The notes: a model not told the origin generated them from the letters alone. A DNA stretch of 64,000 bases from Saccharibacillus soli (GCA_002189105.1 NIOB01000001.1:186001-250000), one strand, 5' to 3'; shown: positions 16,421-24,474, numbered from the stretch's first letter. A program made the numbers and translations.

Positions 16421-19400
16421 AACCGATCACGCTCAAGCTGTCCGGCTTACAGAGCTATCGAGAGGCGCAGGAGATCGATTTTACCGAATTGTGTGAAACT
16501 GGTCTGTTCGGTATCTTCGGTCCGACTGGCAGTGGCAAGTCCACGGTACTGGATGCGATTACGCTGGCGATGTATGGCAAAGTGGAACGGGCCTATAACG
16601 GTACACAGGGAATCATGAACCATTCCGAAGATACTTTGTATGTCGCCTTTACCTTTGAACTGGAATCTGCGGCGGGGGTACGGCGATTCCGCGTCGAACG
16701 CCGCTTTAAGCGGACGGGTGAAGTATCCGTCAGCAATACGTTGAGCCGCTTTGTCGAAGTCAAGCCCGAAGGCGACGATGTGATCGCGGACAAGCTGGCC
16801 GAAGTGACCAAGGCAGTTGAAGAACGCATCGGGCTGAAGATGGATGACTTTACTCGGGCGGTTGTTCTGCCGCAGGGCAAATTTGCGGAATTTCTGTCAC
16901 TCAAGGGCAGCGACAGACGGCAGATGCTTCAACGATTGTTTCATTTGGAGCAGTACGGCGACCGATTGATCCAGAAGCTGAACAAGCGGGCCCGCGACAC
17001 GGAAGCGTCGCTGCGTACAGTTGAGGCCGAGCAGCAGGGGCTGGGGCTGGCATCTTCTGAAGCTGTAGCCGAGGCGAAGGAACGGCTTGCCGCTGCCGCG
17101 GTTACGGCGGAGGTGCAGCGCAAGGCGCTGGATTCGGCGGCTGAAGAACACAGCCGGCTGTCGCGTGTGCGTGAGCGGGCTGGGGAGCGGCGCGATACTC
17201 TTGTCGCTCTGGAGCAGGTGCGGGAACGCGGCGAAGCTGTCCGCGAATGGCAGCAGCGTGCAGAACGGGCTAGGGCGTCGGCTGCGCTGCTGCCGGTGCT
17301 GGCTCGGTTCCGTACGGCCGCTGCTCGTTCGGAGGAATTGACTGCCGAAGCGGGGCAGATGAAGCGTGCGCTTGAAGGCGCACGCACCCGCGCGGATCAC
17401 GCGGGTGCGGCAGAGAGCGCGGCACGTGAAGCCCTTGCGGGTGAAGAACCACAGCTGCTCCGCCGCTCGGCGGAGCTGGAACAGGCGCTGCGGCTGGAGC
17501 GCGAAGTGGCTGCGCTGCGCGAAGAGAGCCGCAGGCTGGAGCAGAGCCGCACAGAAGCGGAAACGCGGCTGGAACAGGCGCGTCAGGGTGCAGGCGAACT
17601 TCAGCGCAAGCTGGAGCAGGCGAATGGCCTTCGCCTGGACTTGCAGGAGCAGCTTGCGGCCTGCGAGGTTCGCAGCGCCGACCGGGAACGGTTGGAGGCG
17701 GCTGGTCGTCTGGCGGACGCCGCCGCTGCACTGGAAGAGCAGATCCCGGCGCTGCGCCGGGATCTGGAGGAAGCGCAGCGACAGGAGCAGGAAGCGCAGA
17801 GCGAACTTGCCGCTGGCCTTGAGCAGCAAGCTCGCTGCCGGGAGCATCTTGGGCAGGCCGCAGTCTCCGCTTCGCTGCACGCCGAAGCGCTGGGCGTCTT
17901 CGACGCGGAACTGGCTGCGCTGCTGGAGAGCGCGGCTGCCGAAGAGGGCCGCCTGGAGCAGGCAGACCGGGATTCGGCCCGCCTGCGCATGGCTGCCGAG
18001 CTGGCGCATGCACTTACAGACGGGGAGCCTTGCCTCGTCTGCGGCGCGACGCATCATCCGCTGCCAGCGAATGATGATTCTTCCGCCGCCCACGCTGCGG
18101 CGGAGCTGGAACCGCTGCGCATCCTACAGTCGGGTGCGCGCGAGCTGCGCCTCGCCGCCGCCCGCCTGCGGCAGGGCGGCGAGAACCTTGCCCGACGCCT
18201 GCGCGATGAGCTGGCGCAGGCATCGGGTGCCCCCGCCGCGCAGCCGGCGGAGGCGGGCTTCGCGGCACGCGGAACCCAGAACCGTCCCGCGCCTTCGGAC
18301 GCGCAGGACTTCCTTGCGGCCGACAGCGCGGCCGCTTCCGGGCGCGAAGACTTCGCGCTCGCAGCCGTAGGTTCGGCACGCGAAGCCGAAGGCCTCGCTT
18401 CCTCAGGCTCGCCATCAGCCCCGGCGAGCCTGACCTCGCCGCAGGCCTGCGCGGACGAATATGTCCGCCTTCAGGCCGCGGCCCAGGTCTTCGAGCGCCA
18501 GTCGGCGCAGCTCGAAGACACCGCGCGCGAGGCGGAGCGTGCTCACGCCGCCGCCGTCCGTGGGGCGGAAGCGCCCCGCGCACGGCTGGACAGCGCTTCG
18601 CGCCAGCGGACGCGCGCGCAAGAGCGCCTGGCGGAGCTGGAGAGCCGCCTCAGCCAGGCGGAAGAGCGCTGGCAAGCTTCATTCGCGGATCTGCGCCGCG
18701 ATGAATTGGAACGCCGCCGCGACGAAGTGCGGCAGCGGGATGCCCAGGCGGAAGAACTCAAGCGCCGACTGGACAAGAGTGTTCCTGTCATCCAGGGCAT
18801 GGAGCAGCAGTTGAAGGCGCATGAGAGCGCCGCCTCTGAGGCGGAACGCGGCGTGGTGCAGTTTGCGGCGCAGGCCGAAGGGAGAGCCGAGCTGCTGCGC
18901 GAGAAGGAAATGCGTCTGCATGAGACAGTCGGAGAAGCTTCAGCTGAAGCTTTGCTGGATGAAGTCTCCGGTCGGCTGAATCGCCTTCGTATCGCAGCGG
19001 ACACCGCGCGGCGGGAACTGGAAGCTGCACGTGAGTTCTGGCAGGCTGCTGCCAATCGTTCCGCTGCGGCGGAACAGGCAGCCGCTTCTGCCGCTGAACA
19101 TGCCGTTTCGGCTGAGTCCGCCTGGAACGAGGCGATTGCAGATTCAGTTTTCGCTACCGCACAGGAAGCGGAAGAGTCGGTGCTGGAGGAGCGAGAGATC
19201 GCAGAAGCCGAACGCAGGGTAACTGAACATCGGGAACGGGAAAATGAGCTGAGCGCACGGCTGCGTGAACTGGAGAAACTGCTGGAAGGTGCGGATGTCT
19301 CCGAGGAAGACTGGTTCTCTTGTGTTCGGCGGCTTGAAGAAGCAAGGCGATTGGATGAAGAGGCGTTGGAGAGTCGGGCACGTGCGCAGCGAGATGTCGA

Positions 19401-19977
19401 AGATGTTACGCTTCGCCACGGACGCTGGACAGAGCTTGAGGAGGTACGCGCCGAGACGGCCACAGAGTCAGAACGGCTGTCGGCGCTTCAGAGCTGCTTC
19501 CGGGGAAATACCTTTGTCGAATATGTTGCCGAGGAACAATTGATCCAGATCAGCCGTTCCGCTTCCAATCGACTGCGCTTCCTGACCAAGCAGCGTTATT
19601 CGCTGGAGGTTGATTCTGGCGGTGGGTTTGTCGTCTGTGACGACGCCAATGGTGGAGTTCGTCGTCCCGTATCGACGCTGTCCGGCGGGGAGACTTTCCT
19701 AACCTCGTTGTCTCTGGCTCTTGCGCTCTCGGCGCAGATTCAGCTGCGCGGAGAATATCCGCTGCAATTCTTTTTCCTCGACGAAGGGTTTGGTACCCTC
19801 GATCCCGAACTGCTGGATACGGTGATTACTTCTCTGGAACATCTGCATCATGATCGGCTTTCCGTCGGCGTCATCAGCCATGTTCAGGAACTTCGCGCCC
19901 GTCTGCCGCGTCGTTTGGTTGTTCAGCCAGCGGACAACGCCGGGGCCGGCTCCAAAGTGGTGCTCGAAAAAATGTAA
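16417..19977 (+). CDS. sbcC: Exonuclease SbcCD subunit C (Rad50-like SMC ATPase)
   Basis: 1186 residues. SbcC is the ATPase and coiled-coil partner of SbcD. Walker A is FGPTGSGKSTVLDAIT (about residue 32); signature and Walker B motifs are LSGGETFLTSLSLALA and FFFLDEGFGTLDPE near the C-terminus. Between them lie two long Glu/Arg/Ala-rich coiled coils, with the Rad50-type zinc hook CLVC at about residue 539. Just after the hook is an odd stretch (about 590-680) rich in Ala, Ser, Pro and Gly with no coiled-coil pattern, encoded by very GC-rich DNA. The start overlaps sbcD (ATGA). Strong perfect hairpins occur inside the gene at 17364-17409. Confidence 0.95.
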   Translation: MKPITLKLSGLQSYREAQEIDFTELCETGLFGIFGPTGSGKSTVLDAITLAMYGKVERAYNGTQGIMNHSEDTLYVAFTFELESAAGVRRFRVERRFKRTGEVSVSNTLSRFVEVKPEGDDVIADKLAEVTKAVEERIGLKMDDFTRAVVLPQGKFAEFLSLKGSDRRQMLQRLFHLEQYGDRLIQKLNKRARDTEASLRTVEAEQQGLGLASSEAVAEAKERLAAAAVTAEVQRKALDSAAEEHSRLSRVRERAGERRDTLVALEQVRERGEAVREWQQRAERARASAALLPVLARFRTAAARSEELTAEAGQMKRALEGARTRADHAGAAESAAREALAGEEPQLLRRSAELEQALRLEREVAALREESRRLEQSRTEAETRLEQARQGAGELQRKLEQANGLRLDLQEQLAACEVRSADRERLEAAGRLADAAAALEEQIPALRRDLEEAQRQEQEAQSELAAGLEQQARCREHLGQAAVSASLHAEALGVFDAELAALLESAAAEEGRLEQADRDSARLRMAAELAHALTDGEPCLVCGATHHPLPANDDSSAAHAAAELEPLRILQSGARELRLAAARLRQGGENLARRLRDELAQASGAPAAQPAEAGFAARGTQNRPAPSDAQDFLAADSAAASGREDFALAAVGSAREAEGLASSGSPSAPASLTSPQACADEYVRLQAAAQVFERQSAQLEDTAREAERAHAAAVRGAEAPRARLDSASRQRTRAQERLAELESRLSQAEERWQASFADLRRDELERRRDEVRQRDAQAEELKRRLDKSVPVIQGMEQQLKAHESAASEAERGVVQFAAQAEGRAELLREKEMRLHETVGEASAEALLDEVSGRLNRLRIAADTARRELEAAREFWQAAANRSAAAEQAAASAAEHAVSAESAWNEAIADSVFATAQEAEESVLEEREIAEAERRVTEHRERENELSARLRELEKLLEGADVSEEDWFSCVRRLEEARRLDEEALESRARAQRDVEDVTLRHGRWTELEEVRAETATESERLSALQSCFRGNTFVEYVAEEQLIQISRSASNRLRFLTKQRYSLEVDSGGGFVVCDDANGGVRRPVSTLSGGETFLTSLSLALALSAQIQLRGEYPLQFFFLDEGFGTLDPELLDTVITSLEHLHHDRLSVGVISHVQELRARLPRRLVVQPADNAGAGSKVVLEKM
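17364..17409. repeat. Two overlapping perfect inverted repeats inside sbcC
   Basis: GCGTGCGC (17364-17371) pairs with GCGCACGC (17378-17385). CGCACCCGCG (17383-17392) pairs with CGCGGGTGCG (17400-17409). Both are perfect stems with loops of 6 and 7 bases, in the first coiled-coil coding region. Confidence 0.8.
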
Positions 19978-20020
19978 TTTTCAGTACGTGACGTGAATCA
20001 CAGAGACAGATTCAAGCTAT

Positions 20021-20029
20021 TGTTATAAT
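20021..20029 (+). promoter_or_regulatory. Extended -10 promoter for the 20.04-20.16 kb RNA candidate
   Basis: TGTTATAAT: a perfect TATAAT with the TGn extension, about 45 bases after the sbcC stop. No convincing -35 box. It points at the structured stretch that ends in a T run at 20158, not at an ORF. Confidence 0.6.
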
Positions 20030-20035
20030 ACAGTT

Positions 20036-20157
20036 AGCCGACATCATATAAGAAGTACCCCGATTCGCAATTTCGACCGCGTTTGTTGTGAACGCTGCCG
20101 CAGCTGCTTTTCAAGATAGTGAATCCCTTTGGGATTTACAGGGTGCTTCTTTTTTTT
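20036..20157 (+). ncRNA. Candidate structured small RNA between sbcC and the HIT gene
   Basis: About 120 bases lie between an extended -10 promoter and a run of eight T (20150-20157). The ends pair: AAGAAGTACCC (20050-20060) with GGGTGCTTCTT (20141-20151, one G-T pair), so the final stem closes a domain of about 80 bases and abuts the T run. Inside are small hairpins: GCGTT/AACGC, GCTG/CAGC and AATCCC/GGGATT. No credible reading frame on the + strand. I do not recognise it as 6S, SRP RNA, tmRNA, RsaE/RoxS or a known riboswitch. It could instead be an elaborate terminator for sbcC or a leader of the HIT gene, but a second promoter after it argues against the latter. Confidence 0.5.
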
Positions 20158-20162
20158 GCGTT

Positions 20163-20191
20163 TTGTCTTTTTATCAAATAATCGGTACAAT
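20163..20191 (+). promoter_or_regulatory. Promoter for the HIT gene
   Basis: TTGTCT (20163-20168) and TACAAT (20186-20191) separated by 17 bases, immediately after the T run of the RNA candidate and 131 bases before the HIT start. Confidence 0.65.
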
Positions 20192-20322
20192 GGACGAAGC
20201 GAGCGAACGGAAAGCGGTGGATGGCTTTCGTTTCTCATACATACATTCCGGATGAACGTCGAACTTGAACGGATGAAGATCCACGCAAGATGCGATCACC
20301 GGATCGCCGAGGAGGAATACAG

Positions 20323-20688
20323 ATGAGTGAGACGATTTTTACCAAAATCATCGAAGGCAGCATTCCCAGCCAGAAAGTGTTTGAAAACGAGCGAATTTAT
20401 GCTTTTCACGATATTCAGCCCGCCGCACCTGTTCATGTGCTGATCGTGCCCAAGAAGCCGATTCCATCGCTGAACGATATTGCTGCGGAAGATTTGGCTG
20501 TCATTGGCGAGATTCACCAGGTTGCCGTGCAGTTAGCGGGTGAGCTTGGCATTGCGGACAGCGGGTATCGTGTGATTAACAACTGCGGAGCCGATGGCGG
20601 ACAGACCGTTCCCCATCTGCATTTCCACCTGCTCGGCGGAGCGAAACTTGGAGCACTGACAGGGTTATCCGGTTCGCACGCTGAATGA
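20323..20688 (+). CDS. HIT-family (histidine triad) nucleotide-binding protein
   Basis: 121 residues, nearly full HINT domain. The active-site triad is HLHFHLLGG near residues 101-109, and the N-terminus IFTKIIEGSIPSQKV is typical. Family members hydrolyse adenosine phosphoramidates and related AMP conjugates; the physiological substrate in Firmicutes is unsettled. ATG 20323 is chosen because GGAGGA lies eight bases upstream; an upstream in-frame start at 20290 would add a non-family extension. In this family of bacteria it stands directly before rpsU and yqeY, as here. It has its own promoter and a weak hairpin after it. Confidence 0.93.
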   Translation: MSETIFTKIIEGSIPSQKVFENERIYAFHDIQPAAPVHVLIVPKKPIPSLNDIAAEDLAVIGEIHQVAVQLAGELGIADSGYRVINNCGADGGQTVPHLHFHLLGGAKLGALTGLSGSHAE

Positions 20689-20696
20689 CGCCTGAA

Positions 20697-20721
20697 GCCG
20701 CAGCCAATCGCGGATTTTTTT
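20697..20721 (+). terminator. Weak terminator after the HIT gene
   Basis: Short stem CCGC/GCGG around a 9-base loop followed by seven T. The stem is short, so read-through to rpsU is plausible. Confidence 0.4.
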
Positions 20722-20805
20722 CGTTGAATGGTGGGCAGAAGAAACAGCCGTCAAACGACCTGCAAGCGCAGCCGCTGCGGGATCTTCAGAGATTTTGTCT
20801 AAGCA

Positions 20806-20835
20806 TTGACACGCGATTTAATTTTCGCTTATAAT
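20806..20835 (+). promoter_or_regulatory. Strong SigA promoter for rpsU
   Basis: Perfect TTGACA (20806-20811) and perfect TATAAT (20830-20835) with an 18-base spacer, the best consensus match in the window and fitting for a ribosomal protein gene. Confidence 0.85.
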
Positions 20836-20894
20836 GAAAGTTGATTAACCGTGTTTATGCTCTTGGACGGTCTGGTCGGAGGGAGGGGAAACTA

Positions 20895-21068
20895 GTGTCT
20901 GAAACTAAAGTTCGCAAAAATGAGTCTATCGATGCTGCTCTTCGCCGCTTCAAACGCTCGATCGCAAAAGACGGCGTTCTGGCTGAAGTGAAAAAGCGCA
21001 AGCATTACGAAAAGCCTAGCGTTAAGCGTAAGAAAAAGTCTGAGGCTGCTCGTAAAAGAAAGTTCTAA
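20895..21068 (+). CDS. rpsU: 30S ribosomal protein S21
   Basis: 57 residues, the same length as B. subtilis S21. The sequence [18 protein letters not shown] and the basic C-terminus [17 protein letters not shown] are diagnostic. S21 binds near the 3' end of 16S rRNA and helps initiation. The start is GTG at 20895, preceded by GGGAGGGG; earlier in-frame codons do not belong to S21. It is driven by a near-perfect promoter and followed by a repeat-bearing spacer before yqeY. Confidence 0.97.
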   Translation: MSETKVRKNESIDAALRRFKRSIAKDGVLAEVKKRKHYEKPSVKRKKKSEAARKRKF

Positions 21069-21105
21069 TATGTGTTCCTTTACCGCTCCGGCAATGGTTG
21101 CCTAA

Positions 21106-21221
21106 GCGCATCATTAGATGTGTTTTGGGTGGCTTTCTGCCGAGTATCGCGGCATGTAACACATCATTAGATGTGTTTCGAGGAGACCATGTCGATTATT
21201 CGGCATGTAACACATCATTAG
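21106..21221 (+). repeat. Three related intergenic repeats between rpsU and yqeY
   Basis: A 21-base sequence (CGGCATGTAACACATCATTAG) occurs exactly at 21150-21170 and 21201-21221. A shorter relative (CATCATTAGATGTGTTTT) is at 21109-21126. The units are spaced 53 and 51 bases apart. Units one and two contain ACATC-ATTA-GATGT style inverted repeats that could fold as hairpins; unit three keeps only the left arm and runs into the yqeY ribosome binding site (TAGGAGGA). Confidence 0.75.
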
Positions 21222-21240
21222 TAGGAGGATTAGTAAGTCG

Positions 21241-21684
21241 ATGAATCTTAGCGAACGATTGAACGAAGATATGAAACAAGCCATGCGGAGTAAGGATAAA
21301 TTCAAACTCTCGACCATACGAATGATTCGCGCGACGATCAAGAATCAAGAGATCGAATTGAAGCGAACTTTGGATGACGCAGAAGTGCTTGACATTCTGA
21401 GTCGTGAGATCAAACAGCGCAAAGATGCCCTCCAAGAGTTTGAAAAAGCAGGTCGTGACGATTTGGCGGAGACTGTCAAAGCTGAAATCGAGATCGTTGC
21501 TGAATACCTTCCCGCTCAGCTTGGCGAAGAAGAAGTTAAAACCATCGTACAGCAGACCATCCAGGAAACCGGTGCTTCTTCAAAAGCCGACATGGGCAAA
21601 GTCATGGCCGCTTTGATGCCAAAAGTCAAAGGTCGTGCCGACGGGAAGTTGGTTAACCAAGTGGTTCAGCAGTACCTGCAATAA
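21241..21684 (+). CDS. yqeY: GatB/YqeY domain protein
   Basis: 147 residues, full length. The N-terminus MNLSERLNEDMKQAMRSKDK and the C-terminus SKADMGKVMAALMPKVKGRADG are typical of YqeY, which equals the tail domain of the GatB subunit of the tRNA amidotransferase. That domain binds tRNA in GatCAB; free YqeY has no established role, though it co-occurs with rpsU and dnaG-sigA clusters. AGGAGG lies about 11 bases before the ATG, a rather long spacing. Ends at a strong terminator. Confidence 0.93.
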   Translation: MNLSERLNEDMKQAMRSKDKFKLSTIRMIRATIKNQEIELKRTLDDAEVLDILSREIKQRKDALQEFEKAGRDDLAETVKAEIEIVAEYLPAQLGEEEVKTIVQQTIQETGASSKADMGKVMAALMPKVKGRADGKLVNQVVQQYLQ

Positions 21685-21697
21685 ACGAACGAACAAG

Positions 21698-21732
21698 CAC
21701 CCTTCCGATTTCGATCGGAAGGGTGTTTTTGT
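21698..21732 (+). terminator. Rho-independent terminator after yqeY
   Basis: Perfect stem CACCCTTCCGAT / ATCGGAAGGGTG with a TTCG tetraloop, then TTTTTGTT. Confidence 0.93.
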
Positions 21733-21763
21733 TATGGGGAAATTTCATAGGGTACGGATTTTT

Positions 21764-21794
21764 TTGAAACGTAAGTTAGAAATGAGCGTATAAT
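21764..21794 (+). promoter_or_regulatory. Possible promoter for nfeD-floA
   Basis: TTGAAA (21764-21769) and perfect TATAAT (21789-21794), with a 19-base spacer that is longer than ideal. Confidence 0.5.
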
Positions 21795-21903
21795 ACAGAG
21801 TAAAGGCTTTGTATGATTTGCTTTTGACGGATGGCTTCACACAAGGGGTTCGGAAGGATTGGATTTGTTGGAGGAAGACGCTCGGAAGAAGGAGGGAGAA
21901 CTG

Positions 21904-22740
21904 ATGGATACACAAACGCGGTCCAAGTGGTGGTTGGGTATGGCGGCAGCGCTGTGGGGCATCGTCTGGCTCGTCGGGATTCCGTTGATTGTCTGCACAT
22001 CTTTTGTCTCAACCGCATCTGCCGCTGGGGTCACAAGCGGTGCTGGCGCGCCGGCTCAGAGTATGCTGGCGAACTTTGCAGGCTTTCTGACCCAGCCGGT
22101 CATGCTGACGCTGCTGCTATTTATCGGATTGGCAGGCGTGGTAATCGAACTGCTGGTTCCGGGACTCATTTTCCCGGGTCTGCTCGGGATTTGTGCGTTT
22201 ATTCTGTACTTTTTCGCCAGTACATTGGAGGGCTTGGCTGGACCTTATGTCTGGTTATTGTTCGCGGCAGGAATCATTCTCATGGCATTGGAAGTGTTCA
22301 TCCCAAGCTTTGGTATCCTGGGATTACTCGGAGGAGCTTCTTTGATAGGAGGCGTAGTGATGGCTGCATGGGCTACAGGACACGCTTTGCAGACGTTGGG
22401 AATTGCTTTCGTGTTGGCCGCTGCGGCGGTGGGAATTGTCGTGTTCGTCTTTAAGGAACGGGGGATTTGGAATCGTTTTATTCTGAAAGACAGCCTGACC
22501 TCGGAAGCCGGTTACAATTCTGCGACGACCCGTTACGAGCTGGTCGGACGCGATGGAGTATCGCTCACTCCGCTGCGACCTTCGGGGACGGTTATGATCG
22601 ACGGGGAGCGAATCGACGTCGTAAGCGAAGGGGCATTTATCGAACGGGATAAAGCCGTGACAATTGTTAAGGCTGAAGGTGGCCGGGTGGTTGTGCAGGA
22701 GAAATGGCACAGCGGGTTGGGACCGATCGAACCGATCTAA
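21904..22740 (+). CDS. NfeD-family membrane protein (no protease domain)
   Basis: 278 residues. One N-terminal hydrophobic segment (about 8-35) is followed by a cluster of membrane helices (about 55-180) and a C-terminal OB-fold NfeD domain (GVSLTPLRPSGTVMIDGERI, about 215-275). It lacks the ClpP-like serine protease domain that begins the long NfeD of B. subtilis (YqeZ, about 437 residues). NfeD proteins partner with flotillin-like proteins, and floA follows directly, which fits a shared membrane-domain role. ATG 21904 has a perfect AAGGAGGG eight bases upstream; the longer frame starting at 21859 lacks one. Confidence 0.9.
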   Translation: MDTQTRSKWWLGMAAALWGIVWLVGIPLIVCTSFVSTASAAGVTSGAGAPAQSMLANFAGFLTQPVMLTLLLFIGLAGVVIELLVPGLIFPGLLGICAFILYFFASTLEGLAGPYVWLLFAAGIILMALEVFIPSFGILGLLGGASLIGGVVMAAWATGHALQTLGIAFVLAAAAVGIVVFVFKERGIWNRFILKDSLTSEAGYNSATTRYELVGRDGVSLTPLRPSGTVMIDGERIDVVSEGAFIERDKAVTIVKAEGGRVVVQEKWHSGLGPIEPI

Positions 22741-22792
22741 CCGACCGTTCAGGATGTAACCAGCAAGCGACAAAAGCACGACATCACCACGT

Positions 22793-22832
22793 TACGGCCG
22801 CAGGAGCGGCGACATTCTTCCGCTGCGGCCGA
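22793..22832 (+). other. Strong hairpin between nfeD and floA
   Basis: ACGGCCGCAG and CTGCGGCCG pair around a 17-base region that can pair further (GAGCGG / CTTCCG partly). No T run follows, so it is more likely an RNA-processing or stability element than a terminator. It lies just before the floA ribosome binding site. Confidence 0.6.
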
Positions 22833-22855
22833 ACGTTAACTTTGGAGGGGTACTT

Positions 22856-23857
22856 ATGACGGATGCTGTTTGGATCACACCACTGCTCATTATTGTTGTA
22901 GGGATTATTTTATTAAGCGTATTCTTCAGTTTCTTCCCGGTAGCGCTGTGGATATCGGCACTCGCTTCCGGTCTGCGGATCGGCATTATCACGCTGGTAG
23001 CCATGCGGCTGCGGCGCGTAACACCGGCTCGAATCGTCAATCCGATGATTAAGGCGCACAAGGCCGGATTGACGCTCACCATCAATCAGCTTGAAAGTCA
23101 CTATCTAGCCGGTGGTAACGTCGATCGGGTCGTCAACGCACTGATTGCCGCGCATCGCGCGAATATCCCGCTTGAATTTGAACGCGCAGCTGCTATCGAC
23201 CTGGCAGGTCGTGATGTCCTTCAAGCCGTGCAGATGAGTGTTAACCCGCGTGTCATTGAGACGCCAAGCGTATCGGCTGTGGCACGCAACGGGATCGAGG
23301 TTGTGGTTATCGCCCGCGTAACGGTTCGTGCGAACATCGACCGTCTCGTTGGTGGTGCGGGTGAAGAAACGGTCATTGCCCGTGTCGGTGAAGGGATCGT
23401 TACGACAGTAGGTTCCAGTGATACGCATAAGGAAGTCCTGGAGAATCCGGATAAGATCTCGCGCACCGTGCTGGAAAAAGGCCTGGATGCCGGAACCGCA
23501 TTTGAAATTCTGTCCATCGACATCGCGGACGTAGACGTCGGCAAGAACATCGGTGCATTCCTGCAAACGGAGCAGGCCGAAGCGGACAAGCGGATCGCTC
23601 AGGCAAAAGCCGAAGAACGCCGCGCGATGGCTGTAGCCGAGGAACAGGAAATGAACGCTCGCGTTGTCGAGATGAGAGCACGAGTCGTGGAAGCCGAATC
23701 CGAAGTTCCGATTGCCATGGCTGAAGCACTGCGAGGTGGCAAGCTTGGCGTAATGGACTACCTGAATATGAAAAATCTAGAAGCGGATACGGAAATGCGT
23801 GGTTCATTGGGTGGGGTCAATGTGACCCACATGGATAAACAAGACCCGCATAAATAA
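22856..23857 (+). CDS. floA: Flotillin-like protein FloA
   Basis: 333 residues, as in B. subtilis FloA (YqfA). An N-terminal membrane segment (about 7-45, with two hydrophobic halves) is followed by a PHB/SPFH-like domain ([20 protein letters not shown]) and an Ala/Glu-rich coiled coil ([24 protein letters not shown], shown here in part). FloA marks functional membrane microdomains and affects membrane fluidity, cell-wall synthesis and protein secretion. GGAGGGG precedes the ATG. It follows nfeD, its usual partner, across a strong hairpin, and precedes a single-pass membrane protein. Confidence 0.95.
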   Translation: MTDAVWITPLLIIVVGIILLSVFFSFFPVALWISALASGLRIGIITLVAMRLRRVTPARIVNPMIKAHKAGLTLTINQLESHYLAGGNVDRVVNALIAAHRANIPLEFERAAAIDLAGRDVLQAVQMSVNPRVIETPSVSAVARNGIEVVVIARVTVRANIDRLVGGAGEETVIARVGEGIVTTVGSSDTHKEVLENPDKISRTVLEKGLDAGTAFEILSIDIADVDVGKNIGAFLQTEQAEADKRIAQAKAEERRAMAVAEEQEMNARVVEMRARVVEAESEVPIAMAEALRGGKLGVMDYLNMKNLEADTEMRGSLGGVNVTHMDKQDPHK

Positions 23858-23880
23858 AGGTCAGAAGCAGGAGGGATCTT

Positions 23881-24474
23881 ATGGCCCAGCTGTTTGAATG
23901 GGTAACCAGCAACTTTTTTGTGGTCATGATTATCGTCGGCGCTCTGGTCTCCGTATTCGGTCGCAAAGGGAATACCAAGCCTAACGGTGGGGGAGAGCCT
24001 TTTGGTGGACGAGGAGCTTCTGCATCCGGGAATCCCGCACGCCGCCCTCTTCCCAACAGGGACGGACAGCGCCAGTCACCGTTCTCGGGAGCACCCGCGC
24101 AGCAGGCTAATGCGGGTGAACAACGGGGGGCACTTGCAGAACGCAAGAACCCTGGACAGGTGTCCCGGCAGATGAACGCGGAGATCGACAAACGCTTGCG
24201 CGAACAGCGTTCGCAGCAGCGGCGTGCGCACAGTGTGGAAAATGCAGCCAAAGCGATTGAACGAGCAGCTGGCGGCGGTATTGCAGGAGCAGTATCGAAC
24301 CAAGCGGTGTCATCGCCTGCCAAACCGACTGTGCGGTCAACCGCTGCGCCTGGTCGGCCGGCTGCTTCACTCATTCAGGCTTCTTCAGCGGATGAACTGC
24401 GCAAAGGCCTGCTCTGGGCCGAAATTCTTGGTGCTCCGCGTGCACGAAAACCGTATTCTTCCGGGCGCAGGTAA
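23881..24474 (+). CDS. Single-pass membrane protein with low-complexity middle, after floA
   Basis: 197 residues, not assigned. Residues 5-25 form one membrane helix (TSNFFVVMIIVGALVSVFG). The middle is rich in Gly, Ala, Arg, Gln and Pro and is probably disordered (about 30-155). The last 30 residues look ordered (SADELRKGLLWAEILGAPRA) and may be a conserved motif. GGAGGG lies seven bases before the ATG. It begins 23 bases after floA and ends at a terminator, so it is the last gene of the nfeD-floA unit and may act with flotillin. B. subtilis has yqfB at this place, but I cannot show that they are related. Confidence 0.7.
   Translation: MAQLFEWVTSNFFVVMIIVGALVSVFGRKGNTKPNGGGEPFGGRGASASGNPARRPLPNRDGQRQSPFSGAPAQQANAGEQRGALAERKNPGQVSRQMNAEIDKRLREQRSQQRRAHSVENAAKAIERAAGGGIAGAVSNQAVSSPAKPTVRSTAAPGRPAASLIQASSADELRKGLLWAEILGAPRARKPYSSGRR

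Noticed and set aside
20044-20238. A short - strand frame over the RNA candidate
   Set aside because: No ribosome binding site, Lys/Arg-rich by chance from the A/T runs, and it crosses a promoter and terminator of the + strand.
21106-21221. CRISPR array between rpsU and yqeY
   Set aside because: Only three imperfect units, spacers of about 30 bases share sequence with the repeat arms, the repeats are part-palindromic, and no cas genes are near.
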